The notes under the pieces: model-generated | The model's database searches: none | Seen by the model: the letters and a program-made list of their open reading frames with translations, nothing else | Told to the model about the DNA's origin: nothing | Shown here: piece by piece, positions 25,801-37,800 of the stretch | Layout: each line of letters opens with the position of its first letter | Numbering within the stretch: the stretch's first letter is position 1 | Assembly: GCA_028673005.1 (NCBI GenBank) | Contig: CM054112.1 | Span: 186,818,564 to 186,882,563 of the forward strand | Length of the DNA: 64,000 bases | Origin: Tanypteryx hageni | Taxonomy: Eukaryota; Arthropoda; Insecta; Odonata; Petaluridae | Reading direction: 5' to 3' | Made by a program: the position numbers and the translations under genes

Positions 25801-28800
25801 TATGTACTTTTTTAAACTTACTGCTCAACTTCTCAATAAAATTGAAATGATAAAAAATAAAGATTACCATTATTTGTTACATATTGTAAGCACTTCATAA
25901 TAATATTTACCAGTAGAATATATGAAATAAAAATATTCTGCAACAATTATCACCGACATCTAGTGCCTAGTTTATTATTGTATTAAAATCTAGAGCCATA
26001 AAGATTATTAAAAAATCCATGCGAAGTTCCATTCCCATTAGTATTAAGATTTTTGGTGAAAAATGCCACAATGAGGGTTAACATAACGGCGAACGATTTT
26101 TCCTTTGAAAAAAGAACTTTCTGGTATTAAAAAGGTATTCAATTGTTGTTGACATGATTATGAAATTCATACAGAAAGCCTCTGCTGGGCTTATATTCAC
26201 GCATGAAGTATTGTTCTTTTCTTTTTTATATAGATAACTAGATACATAACTTTCCTATCTATAGAGTTGTTCAAGCTTTTTCAAATGATGCATTTATTAA
26301 AGTGATAAAAAACACCCTTTTAATAAAAATAGCGCAAACAATTTGTCCCGTTTTTTAATTATAAATGATGGGAAATGTCCTGTTTTCATCTTGTTGGAAT
26401 ATGGTCACCCTAGTCATTCCACACTTTTTTATTAAATCTATAACTGTATACTTGTATTCATGCACTCTTATTTTCTATCTATCTTTTAAAAAATTTCAAC
26501 CTCTAATGCTATGTGCGACAGGAGAGGTAAAGTGAAGTTTGTTACAAGACCTCCTCATTATTACTAAGGGAACCAGAACCCATGTATGTTATATAAATCC
26601 ACTAACAAATGTCACTATATATGTATAGTTTTACATAGTACTACATTTTAAGTACACCAATGAAAGAGAAAAATATGGGCTGTTGAAGCTGCAGTAACAT
26701 TTTCAAAATGTTTATAATCAATAGGAAAGAGTGATCCCAGAGAGTCGATGAAACAATGTAATGCAGAGTTTGGTCCAACTGCTTGGAAAAATGGTGAAAT
26801 GTTAGAATACATTTTATATGAATTGAGTCCATCAAATAAAAAAACTATGAATTTGACTACAAGTAGCATTTTTCCAGTTGCAAAAGTATAACTTAGCAGT
26901 AGACAGAGTAATTCAGGACTAGCATATGCCTGTGATGCAGGTGTTTAGTAATGCTTACTGTGTGAAGTGCACAGAAGGGTACCAATGAATTGTTTATAAA
27001 ATGATTTTCATCACTGACTGTCATAGAATTACATCAAAAGAAGATACATTAATAGAGATGTTTTAGAATGTAGGAAGCTTATTCAGAAGATACTGAACCT
27101 CCTTTTCTTCGAGTTGGGTGCGAAGCTGCTTTTCGCTCAATCTTCTCTGCGCTAGTTCTGCCTGTGACATTGCTAAGAGTCGCTCCTGCTCCTCTGCCTT
27201 TTCCAAAAGATTTTCTCCACCAACCAATATCTTGCGTTCCAAACTCTGGAGTTTCTCATGCAGTAATGTTCGTTCATTACTACAAAGATTTTGATGCAGA
27301 AATGTGTTAATATTTGTTTTTAAATATATAAGGTAATTTAATTTCTTCCATTAGTTATATGGGTCAAACATTAATTTCAACTCATAAAAAGTAATTAGGT
27401 AAGAAATACATTTTCCAATAAAGATAGTCCAAACCTGATCACCAAAAACAGTTAATTACTTACAAATAAAAGAATTCAGTTGTTTTAAAGCTGGGGACAT
27501 AGAAGTAGAGATTTTAAATGCACTTTCTGTAGTCGGAAATGTCTTTGTATTTCTTCATAAATAAGATTTTTGAACATCCAATCATTATAAAAATGAACAC
27601 AAAAAAGTTTTCAAATTCCAGCAACAATAATGCAAACACTTATAATAATTACTAAAATAATAATCAGGATCATGCTATCTTCAACAAAAATTTCAAAACA
27701 CCTACAGCCTATCAAAAAATTGCCTCTTTTATATAAAGATCTTCAAATTGACCACCTATTAGGTTAAGACGCTAACTGAAAACATAAGTTACTGAATGGG
27801 TCAAAGAAGACAAATTTAATCAACGCTATTGCAAGCATAAAGAAATTATGATAAAGGTGACTTTTGAGAATTAATGGGAAAGGAGTAAAATAGGGGTTAA
27901 AAATAATTTTTTACATGGATTTGGCAAAAGAGAAGCATTGGAAATCAATGAGCAGCACTGAATTATGAACCTATGGTATTCAAGAACAAGCATTTAAAAA
28001 ATACTTGCCTCAGTTATCTCCAATAGTCGCAACAAAGTTGTAAACGACCAGTTGCGTCTTTTGGCTAAAAAGTAGCTGTCTTCAGTGGTAATTGACCATA
28101 AACAGGTTCTGAAAGAACCTTCTGGTTTTTTACAACCTTATTGTAGCTATTGGAGATATCTGAAACAAGTATTTTAAAAAAATACTTGTTCTTAATTTTT
28201 TTTCAGCCATAAGACAAGCTCGATAGTTCCTTGTTGAACCTAAGGGATAACTATGATGAATACATATAATAAGATATAAAGCTTTTACTGCTAGATATTT
28301 ATTCTAGAAAAACACTTTTTATAGTAGTAGAAACAAAATAGCAACAATAAAAAACTCACCGAGCTTTTTGCACTTCAGTGTCATGAAGGTTTACATCTGA
28401 AGCAAGTCGCCTTCTTTCTCGCTCTTCCTCTTCTTTCTGCACCAACAAGTTGTGCCGGTCTGCCTCAAGTCGTGCCTAAAAATTAACATGTTAATTTATT
28501 AAAAAGAATAATTTTGAACAATAATCTAAAAGGAATGAATAAACTGTAAAATCAATAATGAATATTATACTGCAACAGAAAGAACAAGAAGTCCAAACCA
28601 GGACTAATGCAGACTGGTTTCCCAAGTTGATGTTCCAAATTTATTACTTATATTGACCGGAAATGTTTCAGTATGTGTTAGTCATTCCCAGGAATTCTCA
28701 TACCATAAAAACTACTTGTAGTTCATAGTTTATCAATGATAGAGAAAAATTGGAAAACAAATTAATAGAGCATTATCAGGTTTAAAATACTAAAACCAAT

Positions 28801-31800
28801 GTCAAAATCTCTTTCTGATAAATTTTGCATGGAGTTATTTAATATACAAATTTAATAAATGTTAGTTTGAATGCTAATATGTCTTTATCAACTGTCCATT
28901 GCCGAATAGTCGAGCGGAAAAGAAAATAACCCATTTGTTCACTCATCTATGTTCAAGCCGAGTTCGGTAATAATCGTCTCCATGGCAACAATCCCATAAA
29001 ATGTGATTTAAAATGCAAAAACGCTGTGTTAGTAGAAATTCAAGAAAATACGATCAATTATCAAAATTCTGTGATATAAATTACAATTTAAATTCTTTTC
29101 TCCTTATAACAGTACAAACCTCACTCCGATATCACAATTTTAAGATATTTTAATGTATCAAAGAAAACATCTCTGCATGATGGATTTGTGATTTCCTATG
29201 TAAAACAAATAGGGAAAAGACATTCCTGGAATCAAACCCGGGACTCCAATCTTCGCCAAATAAAATATAGCATGGAGGTGGGCCCTGGCAGCACGAGCCT
29301 TATACCAAATTTCTTGAAAATCGGTCCATTGGTGCAAAAGTAGTCAGTGGTAGTAGGTAGTAGTAGTTAGGTGTTCCTTACCAACGAAGCAGTAATAGCG
29401 GAACACCTTATGGACACGTCTGGTCCATCCGTCGTAACTTGCATCTCCTAAGCCGTTGGACAGATTTTAATTAAGTATGAGTGATCATTATTAAAATTTA
29501 TCACCCAATTGTGATTTTGAACTGAATCCTTCAATTAGAAATTCTATTTTACATAATTAATGTAATAAAATTATACTTGCGTCTTGTTAAATGGAATCTG
29601 TCAAGCAACGATGAAATACCTTACTTTTCTCTCCCTAGCTCTTATATGATCTGTAAGGTATAGATTACAAAATTTATTCGGATCGAGAACAACATTTACT
29701 ACAAGTATGTCCACAAGACCACATAATTAAGAGTTATAGTTTCGGAGATAAAAATTTGAGAAAATCCCGCTCAAAACATCACCTATTATGTTCACATCGA
29801 TCTTTAAGAAGGTTCTCTCAGCAAACAACAATTAAAATCCCTGTTTTTCTATCCCATGCCCTTATATGATCTGTGAGGTATAATTAAAAAAATTTATTCG
29901 GATAGAGGACAACATTTACTACAAGATAGTCCACGAGACCACATAATTACAAGTTAAGGCTTCAGAGATAAAAATTTGAGAAAATCCTGAGCAAAACATA
30001 GGATATATTGTTTACATCAATTGCGAAGACAGTTCTCTCAGCAAACAACAATTAAAAATCCATATATTTCTCTCCCATGCTCTTACATGATCTGTGAGGT
30101 ATAGATTTAAAAAATTATTTGGATAGAGAACAACATTTACTAGATAATCCCTGAGACCATATAATTACGACATAGTTTTGGAGATAAAAATCAGAGAATC
30201 GCTCAATCTTTTGATACCATTTCATACTATTTCCCATTAAGAACACCTTTTAAATCTCTATGTATTCCATCTATGGAGTATACTTTTCCATCTTGTTATA
30301 CCATAAAATATACTGTAATTACCCAAATACAAAATATATGTATGTCCTGTGATGGAAATGGGATTTTTGAACTAGGGGACCCCTACATCCATCAATGTTA
30401 TTAACTCCCTCCCCCAAAAAAACCCAAGGGTTGATCTTTATCTGTTTTATAATTTCAAATATGAAACATTAAAAATAAATCAATCTTACAAAAAACAATT
30501 ATATTATACAAAAATAAACACTTTTCAGCACAAACTAAATGGCTTTCAAAGAAGTATAAACATTTTTTAATAGAATATTTAAAAAATAATATTACTGAAA
30601 CATATCATAAAATGTCCCTTAAAAACTTTTAAATTCGAACGCGTTATATACCACCTTTTCTGCAGTTTCTTCAGCCTTCCCAGAATAAGCCAAGACTTAA
30701 CATAAACTTCTGGATTGAAGAGGGTAAGAGGCGTAAAAGTATATTTCATAGATGTTCCACAATAAGATTTGCATGCTGCACGTATATTGCACTGAAACTG
30801 CTCTCGCATTTTGCAGTGGAAACTGGTATTGAATTAACTGCTCCAATTAATTTTTTAAGATCCTCACGTATCTTATCCCTTTATTGTTCTTAAATTATCT
30901 GTATTTATCCATACAATCCAAAATTCTCTGCCAATTCTTCTATTTCAATGTCCCCATCTGTAAAATCTAAATCCTGTGGCCAATCTCTAATGCAAAGGTA
31001 TCGAGATTGTCTGATTAGTGTTTCATATTTTTCTTTGCATACTGAGGTAGGAGTCAATAGCCTGGATTTCATATTTTTAACCCGTCATTGGTCACGTGGT
31101 GAGCAAATCCTCACCTTGAGAATAAACATGCTCTCATTTTTTTCCTATATAAGTTATGACTTTCGGGATCAGTATACCTTCTTCCTACAGGTATTTGAAT
31201 TTACATTACGTTATCGCAAATATTTTTGTTTATGGGTAGCAAAATTATTGATGCATATGATTGAGAGGGTAGTGTCAAGTCACTTGCCGTTGAGAGTGTT
31301 ACATTTGCTATGTACCAGTCTCTCACCATATTGAAATTTTACAATTAAAATTTTAGCTTTATTATACTTTTATAGCAATTTCCACATTTTTTTGTTTTAT
31401 TTTTTTGAAATGTGTATTCGAGTATTTTACAGTATTATTGAAAATTAATATAATCTTAATGAAAAATATATTAATGCTTCTTTTATTTATATTTTTACTC
31501 ATACATTTATTAAGGATACAAAATTGTGGAAGATAACGCATAAATGATATAACAAACAATTATTTTTACTGCAAGGAAGGAACAATCATCTGGGTGAGTG
31601 CGGCCCTCACCCACGACCAAAATACAACGTGACCAATAGCGGGTTAATCAAACTTTTTAAAAATTGATTCCGGTTGATAGTAGGAACTTTACCAACACGA
31701 ATATTACCAAACTTCATTTTTCCAGCTGATTCTTTTGCTTTGATGTAGACCTTGCCTGGTTTTTCAATTTGACATTCTAAAGCCATTAGCGTTCCATTTA

Positions 31801-34800
31801 TTTCTGAGCAGGCCTTATGCAAAGTTTATTTTTGACTTTGAAGTTCCAAAGAAAGTTCAAAAAGCTCCAATCCATCGTACAACAGACCTACATTTTCAAC
31901 AAATGCAGAGATTCTAAAATATTTTTTAAACCTTGCTATTTGGTTCTTTCCATGCCTACTCTAGAAGTATCAGAACTCGCATTGCTGAAATATTCCCATA
32001 GAGCAGGGGTTGCCAAACTTTTTATCTCAACGACCCCTTTGATGATGCCATAAAAATCCGGAGACCCCCAGTGAAAGTTTTGATATTAAATACTTTTTAA
32101 ATCTATTTTAGGAAAGGTTTTTGAACAGAAATAATTACGGTAGTGTATAATAAACTGTATTTTAAAAAACATTTACAATTAATCAAGTAACATGACATTT
32201 TTATACTGAACTAAAATTTATTTTTAGTGTGAAGGGTGGGCTTGGTGTTTTTTTACTAGACCATTTACATTAGGCTCATGATTTGTAAGCTTTAATCTTA
32301 AGTCTCCTCTTCCTTCCAAGTTCAACATGTTTCGCTGCTTAATTATAAGTGTGTTAGCATGGCTAAATCCAGCTTCAACCATATGTGAAGTGGGGAATGT
32401 TAAAATAAAAGGTAGTACTGTTGCACAAATTTTAGGATATCTAGTATTAATTATTTCATTTGCCCAAAATAAATCGGTAGTCTTATTTTTGAACAATGCT
32501 TCTGCAACGAGATCAACAGACATGTCTATAAGTTCATCAAAAATTTCTTGGTTTTCTATGCTGTTATGGTTTAAATAGGAGTCAAAAGGAGATACAATCC
32601 AATCAGGAATTTGCATATTTTGCAGGTCTGCGAATCTAATACTGAAATCATGGATTACCTCTTTAAGATGGTTAACAAATATCCCCAAAACATTGTCAGT
32701 AATACTTTCATTTTCTTCATTTTCCAGTTTCTGAAGATTTGCAAAATATTTGAAGTCCCTCATTGATAAGGACAATTTAAATAGCTCAAGTTTCTTTTGA
32801 AAACCAAGCAAGACTGTTCGAGCTTGAATGAGACTGACATCCTTACCTTGCAAACGATTTAGGGACTCATTAAATTTTGAATATAGGTCAGCCAGATAAA
32901 ACAAATGAACTTTACATTTCTGCAGCTCGCCACACAGAGAATGATCCATATCTTCAGTGGCGGCTCGTGTATAGGCACTGCGGAACTGCAGCACCCCCTA
33001 TTTCCACTTGATATTATCGATAACATTTAATATAATGAGTCCTTTTTTCTTTAATTCTTTCTTTATTTTTGTAGTACAATATATATTCCTTAAGCTTAAT
33101 GTCAGTACTTCAGTAGCCATCCCCCAGTTTATGAAAAAGATACAAAAATCTTTGTATGGAACTGTGCGCTTCACAGTGCCAGCGACGTGGTGTTTGACTG
33201 TTGTGCGCATGCGCACATAGGAGAGGGGGGGTGGGGAGGAAGGCGGGACTGCCAGGTAGAGAGAGCACTGTTGCACTCGCAGTGCCGGCTCTGGCGTAAT
33301 GGTGGAAGTTTTTTTTTTACTCAGCGTGTGTTGTGCTTAAAAACCGTGTACCATATTCTTGAATGTGATAAAGTGTAGAATTAGATTATTATTCTGCTCC
33401 CAGCTATTCTATTTGATTCAATTTTTTCGGTTCTTTTATTTAACAGAAAACTTTAACCATGGCCTTGCATCCCCAAGAAATAAGTTCTGTGACTGTAAGT
33501 GAACTTCAACAGCTTAAGTTTTCACAGCTATCTCGCCATGAGAAAGTTACAGTTAAGAAAAGAGGTCGTTCAACACCTGATATTCTAATATCTCAGCCAG
33601 GCAAAAGCAACAACAAGAAATATATTCGTAGCTTTAATTCTGAATGGTACCAACGGAAAAGTTGGCTTTGCGGCTGTGAAGTAAAAAATGCACTGTTTTG
33701 CTTCCCGTGTTTGCTGTTTGGAGGTGACGTACCGTGGACAAAAGATGGTTTTAGAAATATAAACAAAATGAAAGAAAAAACTGAAAAGCATGAGAAGTCA
33801 AAGAAGCACGTTGATAATGTTGTTTCACTGTCACTTTTAGGAACCGTAAGTATTAAGGAGAAACTTAGTGAGGCATACAGACTTTCAATCAATGAGCATA
33901 ATATAAAAGTTAAAAAGAACCGTGAAATTTTGTCCAAAATAATAGACTGCATTTACTTTTGTGGAAACTTTGAAACTCCCTTACGTGGACATGATGAAAA
34001 AGATGATTCAGTAAATCCAGGGGTATTTAGAGGATTAGTAAATTTTGCATCTAAATTAGATTCAGATTTGAAGAATCACTTAGAAACCAGTGCAGTCTTC
34101 AAAGGTGTTTCTAAGACCATTCAGAATGAGATACTTGACTGCCTGCTACAAATATACCATGAGGAGATAAGGATGGAAATTAGAAAATCTTCCTTTGTAG
34201 CTGTCATGGCTGATGACACAACAGATGTTTCGGAGCACACTCAAATGGTCCTTGTTCTACGGTACGTATTGAATGAAGAAATATTTGAGCGTTTTTGGGG
34301 ATTCTTTATTCCAGAAAATCAAACTGCAGATGGCATATCAAAACGTATTTTAGAACAATTGGACATAATCCTTCAAGGAAATGGAGAAAAACTGATAGCT
34401 CAGACATTTGATGGTGCAAATGTCATGAAAGGCAAAAAAGCAGGAGTTCAAGCAAAAATAAAAGCAGTTTATAGTAATGCACATTTCATTCACTGTTATG
34501 CACATCAACTTAATTTAATAATGAGAAATGTAGCAAGTATTACACGAAACGCAAGAATATTTTTCTCTAACATTCTGGCTATTCCAACATTCTTCTCAAG
34601 ATCACCACAACGTGTGTCCATTCTCAAGAAACATATGGACGTCAACATTCCACGTCCATCCTCTACAAGGTGGAATTTCAACATACAGACAGAGTTCATG
34701 AAAATTTGCAACCTTTAAAAAACTGCCTTACTGAAATTCAGTCAACATCAAATGCAGATCAAACCATTGCAGAAGCAACAGGAATTTTAAAATACCTGAA

Positions 34801-37800
34801 TGATGATAATTTCAAGTTTTGGTTAGAGCTTTTTCATCAGATTATGCCTCATGTTGAAATAATTTACAACCAAATGCAATCTCGAGAAATTAGTGTGTTT
34901 AAAGTTAATGAATATATAACAAATTTCAAAACTGCTATTTTAGAATTGAGAAACTCAAAGTACTGTGAGAATCCTTCAAAGACACTCATGGCAGAAGCTA
35001 AGGAAGTGTGTGACTATATATGTGTTAATATAATGGACAGATATTCTTCCACTAAACACTTAGTAGCTGCTAAATTGTTCAACAAGAAATGCTTCACTAG
35101 ATTTAAGAATGAACATCCCACAAAAGAGATAGTACTGACCACTGAAGCTTATCCCATGATTGACAAAGAAAAGCTTGAAACTGAACTAAAAGTATTCTAT
35201 TGTAGGACTGATATTCATGAATATTGCAAATTAATTGAGCTGCTGAAATTTATCTTGGAAAATAATCTAGATGATGTTTTTCGTGAAATTACGAAACTGA
35301 TAAAAATCCTCTTGACAATTCCCATGACTACATCAGAGGCAGAGCGCTGCTTTTCAACATTGAAAAGAATAAAAACTTTTTTAAGAAGCACTATGAATTC
35401 GGAAAGACTAAATGCGCTTGCAGTACTTTCAATGGAGAAAAATTTCCTCAATTGTCATCCAGAGATCAAGGAGAAAATTATTGAACTTTTTGCGCAAATT
35501 AAAACAAGAAGAATGGATTTAATTTTTAAATGAATAGATCAAGCTTGAACTGTAACAATTTAAGTTAAAGTAAGTAAAAAATGTTTGGTTTGTTTTGTTA
35601 AGATTTTATCAAGTTCCTGAATAAATTTTCTTTTTATACGTTTTTTTCCTTTTACACAATTTTAAAACAAAGGCTAAAAATTTTCTGGAGCAGCACCCCC
35701 ACTAATTTTAGCTACGAGCCGCCACTGCATATCTTTCAAAAACTCTATGGTTGATCTGTACAAATCTACAAGTCTTTGAAGACAGTGACCCCTTGAAAGC
35801 CACCTGACTTCAGTTTGCAATGGTAGTTGATTAGCTGTCTCGTCATTTTCTTCGCATAACCTGGCAAACAAACGTGAATGTAATGGATTTGCTTTGATTT
35901 TATTAATTGCTTTTACACATACTGTTAAGGAATTATGCAATTCAGGACTCAATTGTTTTGCCACAAGATGTTGTCTATGAAAGAAACAATGAATAGAGCG
36001 TATATTAGGAATTTTTTGTTTCAGAAGGGAAGTAAATCCTCGATACCGACCTGTCATGGCAGGTGCTCCATCGGTAGCAACTGCACAAATATTTTCCATT
36101 GGAATATTATGTTTTTCCAAGTATTCTTCGAAACAACGTAGTATAGTCTCCCCTTTTGAGTCTGTTTTCAGATATTTTACAAAAAGAAATTCATCTATAA
36201 AACACTTTTTTGACTGGCTGAAATATCTTACGAAAGCCATAAGAACATTTTTACTTCGAAAAGTTGATTCATCGAGTTGAATTGAAAATTTACAATGTTT
36301 AAGTTCGTTGGTAATGGTTTCTTCAATGTCTTCAGATAACTCGTCTATTCGCCTTTTCACTGTATTATAACTTAGTGGTAAAGACTTAGGAATAGCACTG
36401 GAATCTTTTTGCATTATTGTCTCTATCACTTCCTTTATAGCTGGAATAATGATTTCTTCGCCAATTGAATGAGGCTTTCCTGCTTTTGCAATGAGCATTG
36501 ATATATTATAAGAAGCTTTTAATCCACTTTCAGCATCAGCTTGAGCAGGAGATTTAAAGAAGGAAGTTAGTTTTGTACGATTCTCTAGTTTTTCTTTGAG
36601 CTTCTTAAAGTTGTCAAGATTTTTATCCTTCTTTTCTGTATGCATTTTTTCTAGATGTTCTTTCATTTTCGATGGCTTCATGGCATCGTTGGAGAATACT
36701 CTCTCACACATAAGACACATAGGTTGCATTTCATTGCTTATGGAAGGAAACCATAATATTAAAAATATTAAAAATAATATTAAAAATGCCTTTTAGGTCA
36801 ACGATCAAGCAAGAAATTATGTCGAAATTACTGTGTCGAAATTATGGGGTCTGTATAAAAATAAAATATTTGCAATAATAAAAACAATAAAATAAATACA
36901 TTAGCGTTAATAATAAAATAGCGATACAATAAATTCACAACTAATATTCTTGAAAAAAATTACCTGGACAAACAGAATTTAACCTCCTCGTGCTATATCC
37001 CACACTAACTTAACTTTAGGATAGGAATCTACTAACGTATGCTTTTGATGGAATTTTATAGTTTTAAGATTGAAAATATTTTTTCAGTACCCTGAACTAT
37101 GTCAGAGGACGTTTTCTGGTGCCCTTGCAGATTCGGATGCCTAGAAAACAAAATTGCCTATAGGCGACATCTATTATAAATTAAGTGAAGTGATACATTG
37201 TAAAATAAAGCACAATCGAAACTTAAAAACAAAATAACGAAAGAACCAATTAAATTCAGAATATGATTTTTCAAATTCATAAAATTTTTCACATGAAATA
37301 TCATAAAATGTAATTAATAAAAAAATCTTTTATACAAAACTTTAGTAAACTTATGTTTTGACAAACAACATCACATGTCTTAACGGTTTTCAACAGTCAT
37401 CCGAGATAATTCTTAATTAAAATATATCAAAGAAAAAGCAAGAAATGTTTTTTAACAACAATTATTAGCGAAATTTTAGATTCTGTTATTTTCTATTAAA
37501 TATTAAAATTTCTAAAAAGCCTCCTAAAGACCAATTTATTTCTCGCCGACCCCCTAACGACCCTTTAACTCTCATCGACCCCCTGAGAGTAGGTACCGAC
37601 CACAGGGGGTCGGTACCGACCACTTTGGCAACCACTGCCATAGAGCATCATATGATTGTCAAATAGCTCTGACAGTCCTATAGGATGAAGTAACTCATCT
37701 TATGCTAAATATGTGACCAATTTTAAGCAACTGAAATTGTCGAGAATCTGAACAGGCTTTCAATTAGTCCTGATTTTTCAGACAGTGAATATAATTTGTC

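Larger units (their letters stand above)
32955..35727 (+). mobile_element. Inner hAT element inserted in the outer transposase
   Basis: Perfect 14-bp terminal inverted repeats CAGTGGCGGCTCGT and a perfect 8-bp target duplication CATATCTT (32947-32954, 35728-35735). The 2,773-bp element has one transposase on the plus strand, a GC-richer 5' leader and a short 3' region. It is opposite in orientation to its host element and to KIF3A. It is the youngest of the three nested insertions. Confidence 0.95.
32224..36729 (-). pseudogene. Outer hAT transposase (ZBED/SCAND3-like), split by an insertion
   Basis: The first part (36729-35728) has a BED-type finger [21 protein letters not shown], the core [36 protein letters not shown] and [12 protein letters not shown]. 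The second part (32954-32224) has [19 protein letters not shown] and the dimerisation block [15 protein letters not shown]. The inner element plus one target duplication is 2,781 bp, exactly 927 codons, and both halves are in the same frame, so the transposase was open when it was hit. About 574 codons from the first Met; the true N-terminus is probably a little longer, since the finger starts close to the Met. Confidence 0.92.
32004..37637 (-). mobile_element. Outer hAT element, interrupted by a second hAT
   Basis: Ends CAGGGGTTGCCAAAC and, inverted, CAGTGGTTGCCAAAG lie inside a perfect 8-bp target duplication CCATAGAG (31996-32003 and 37638-37645). Runs of GACCCC mark both subterminal regions and a perfect 10-bp inverted repeat GGTACCGACC/GGTCGGTACC lies at 37592-37617. 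Without the nested insertion the element would be about 2.85 kb. Confidence 0.93.

Noticed and set aside
30948..31334. 128-codon plus-strand frame
   Set aside because: It is the antisense shadow of the hAT C-terminal remnant on the minus strand and has no recognisable content.
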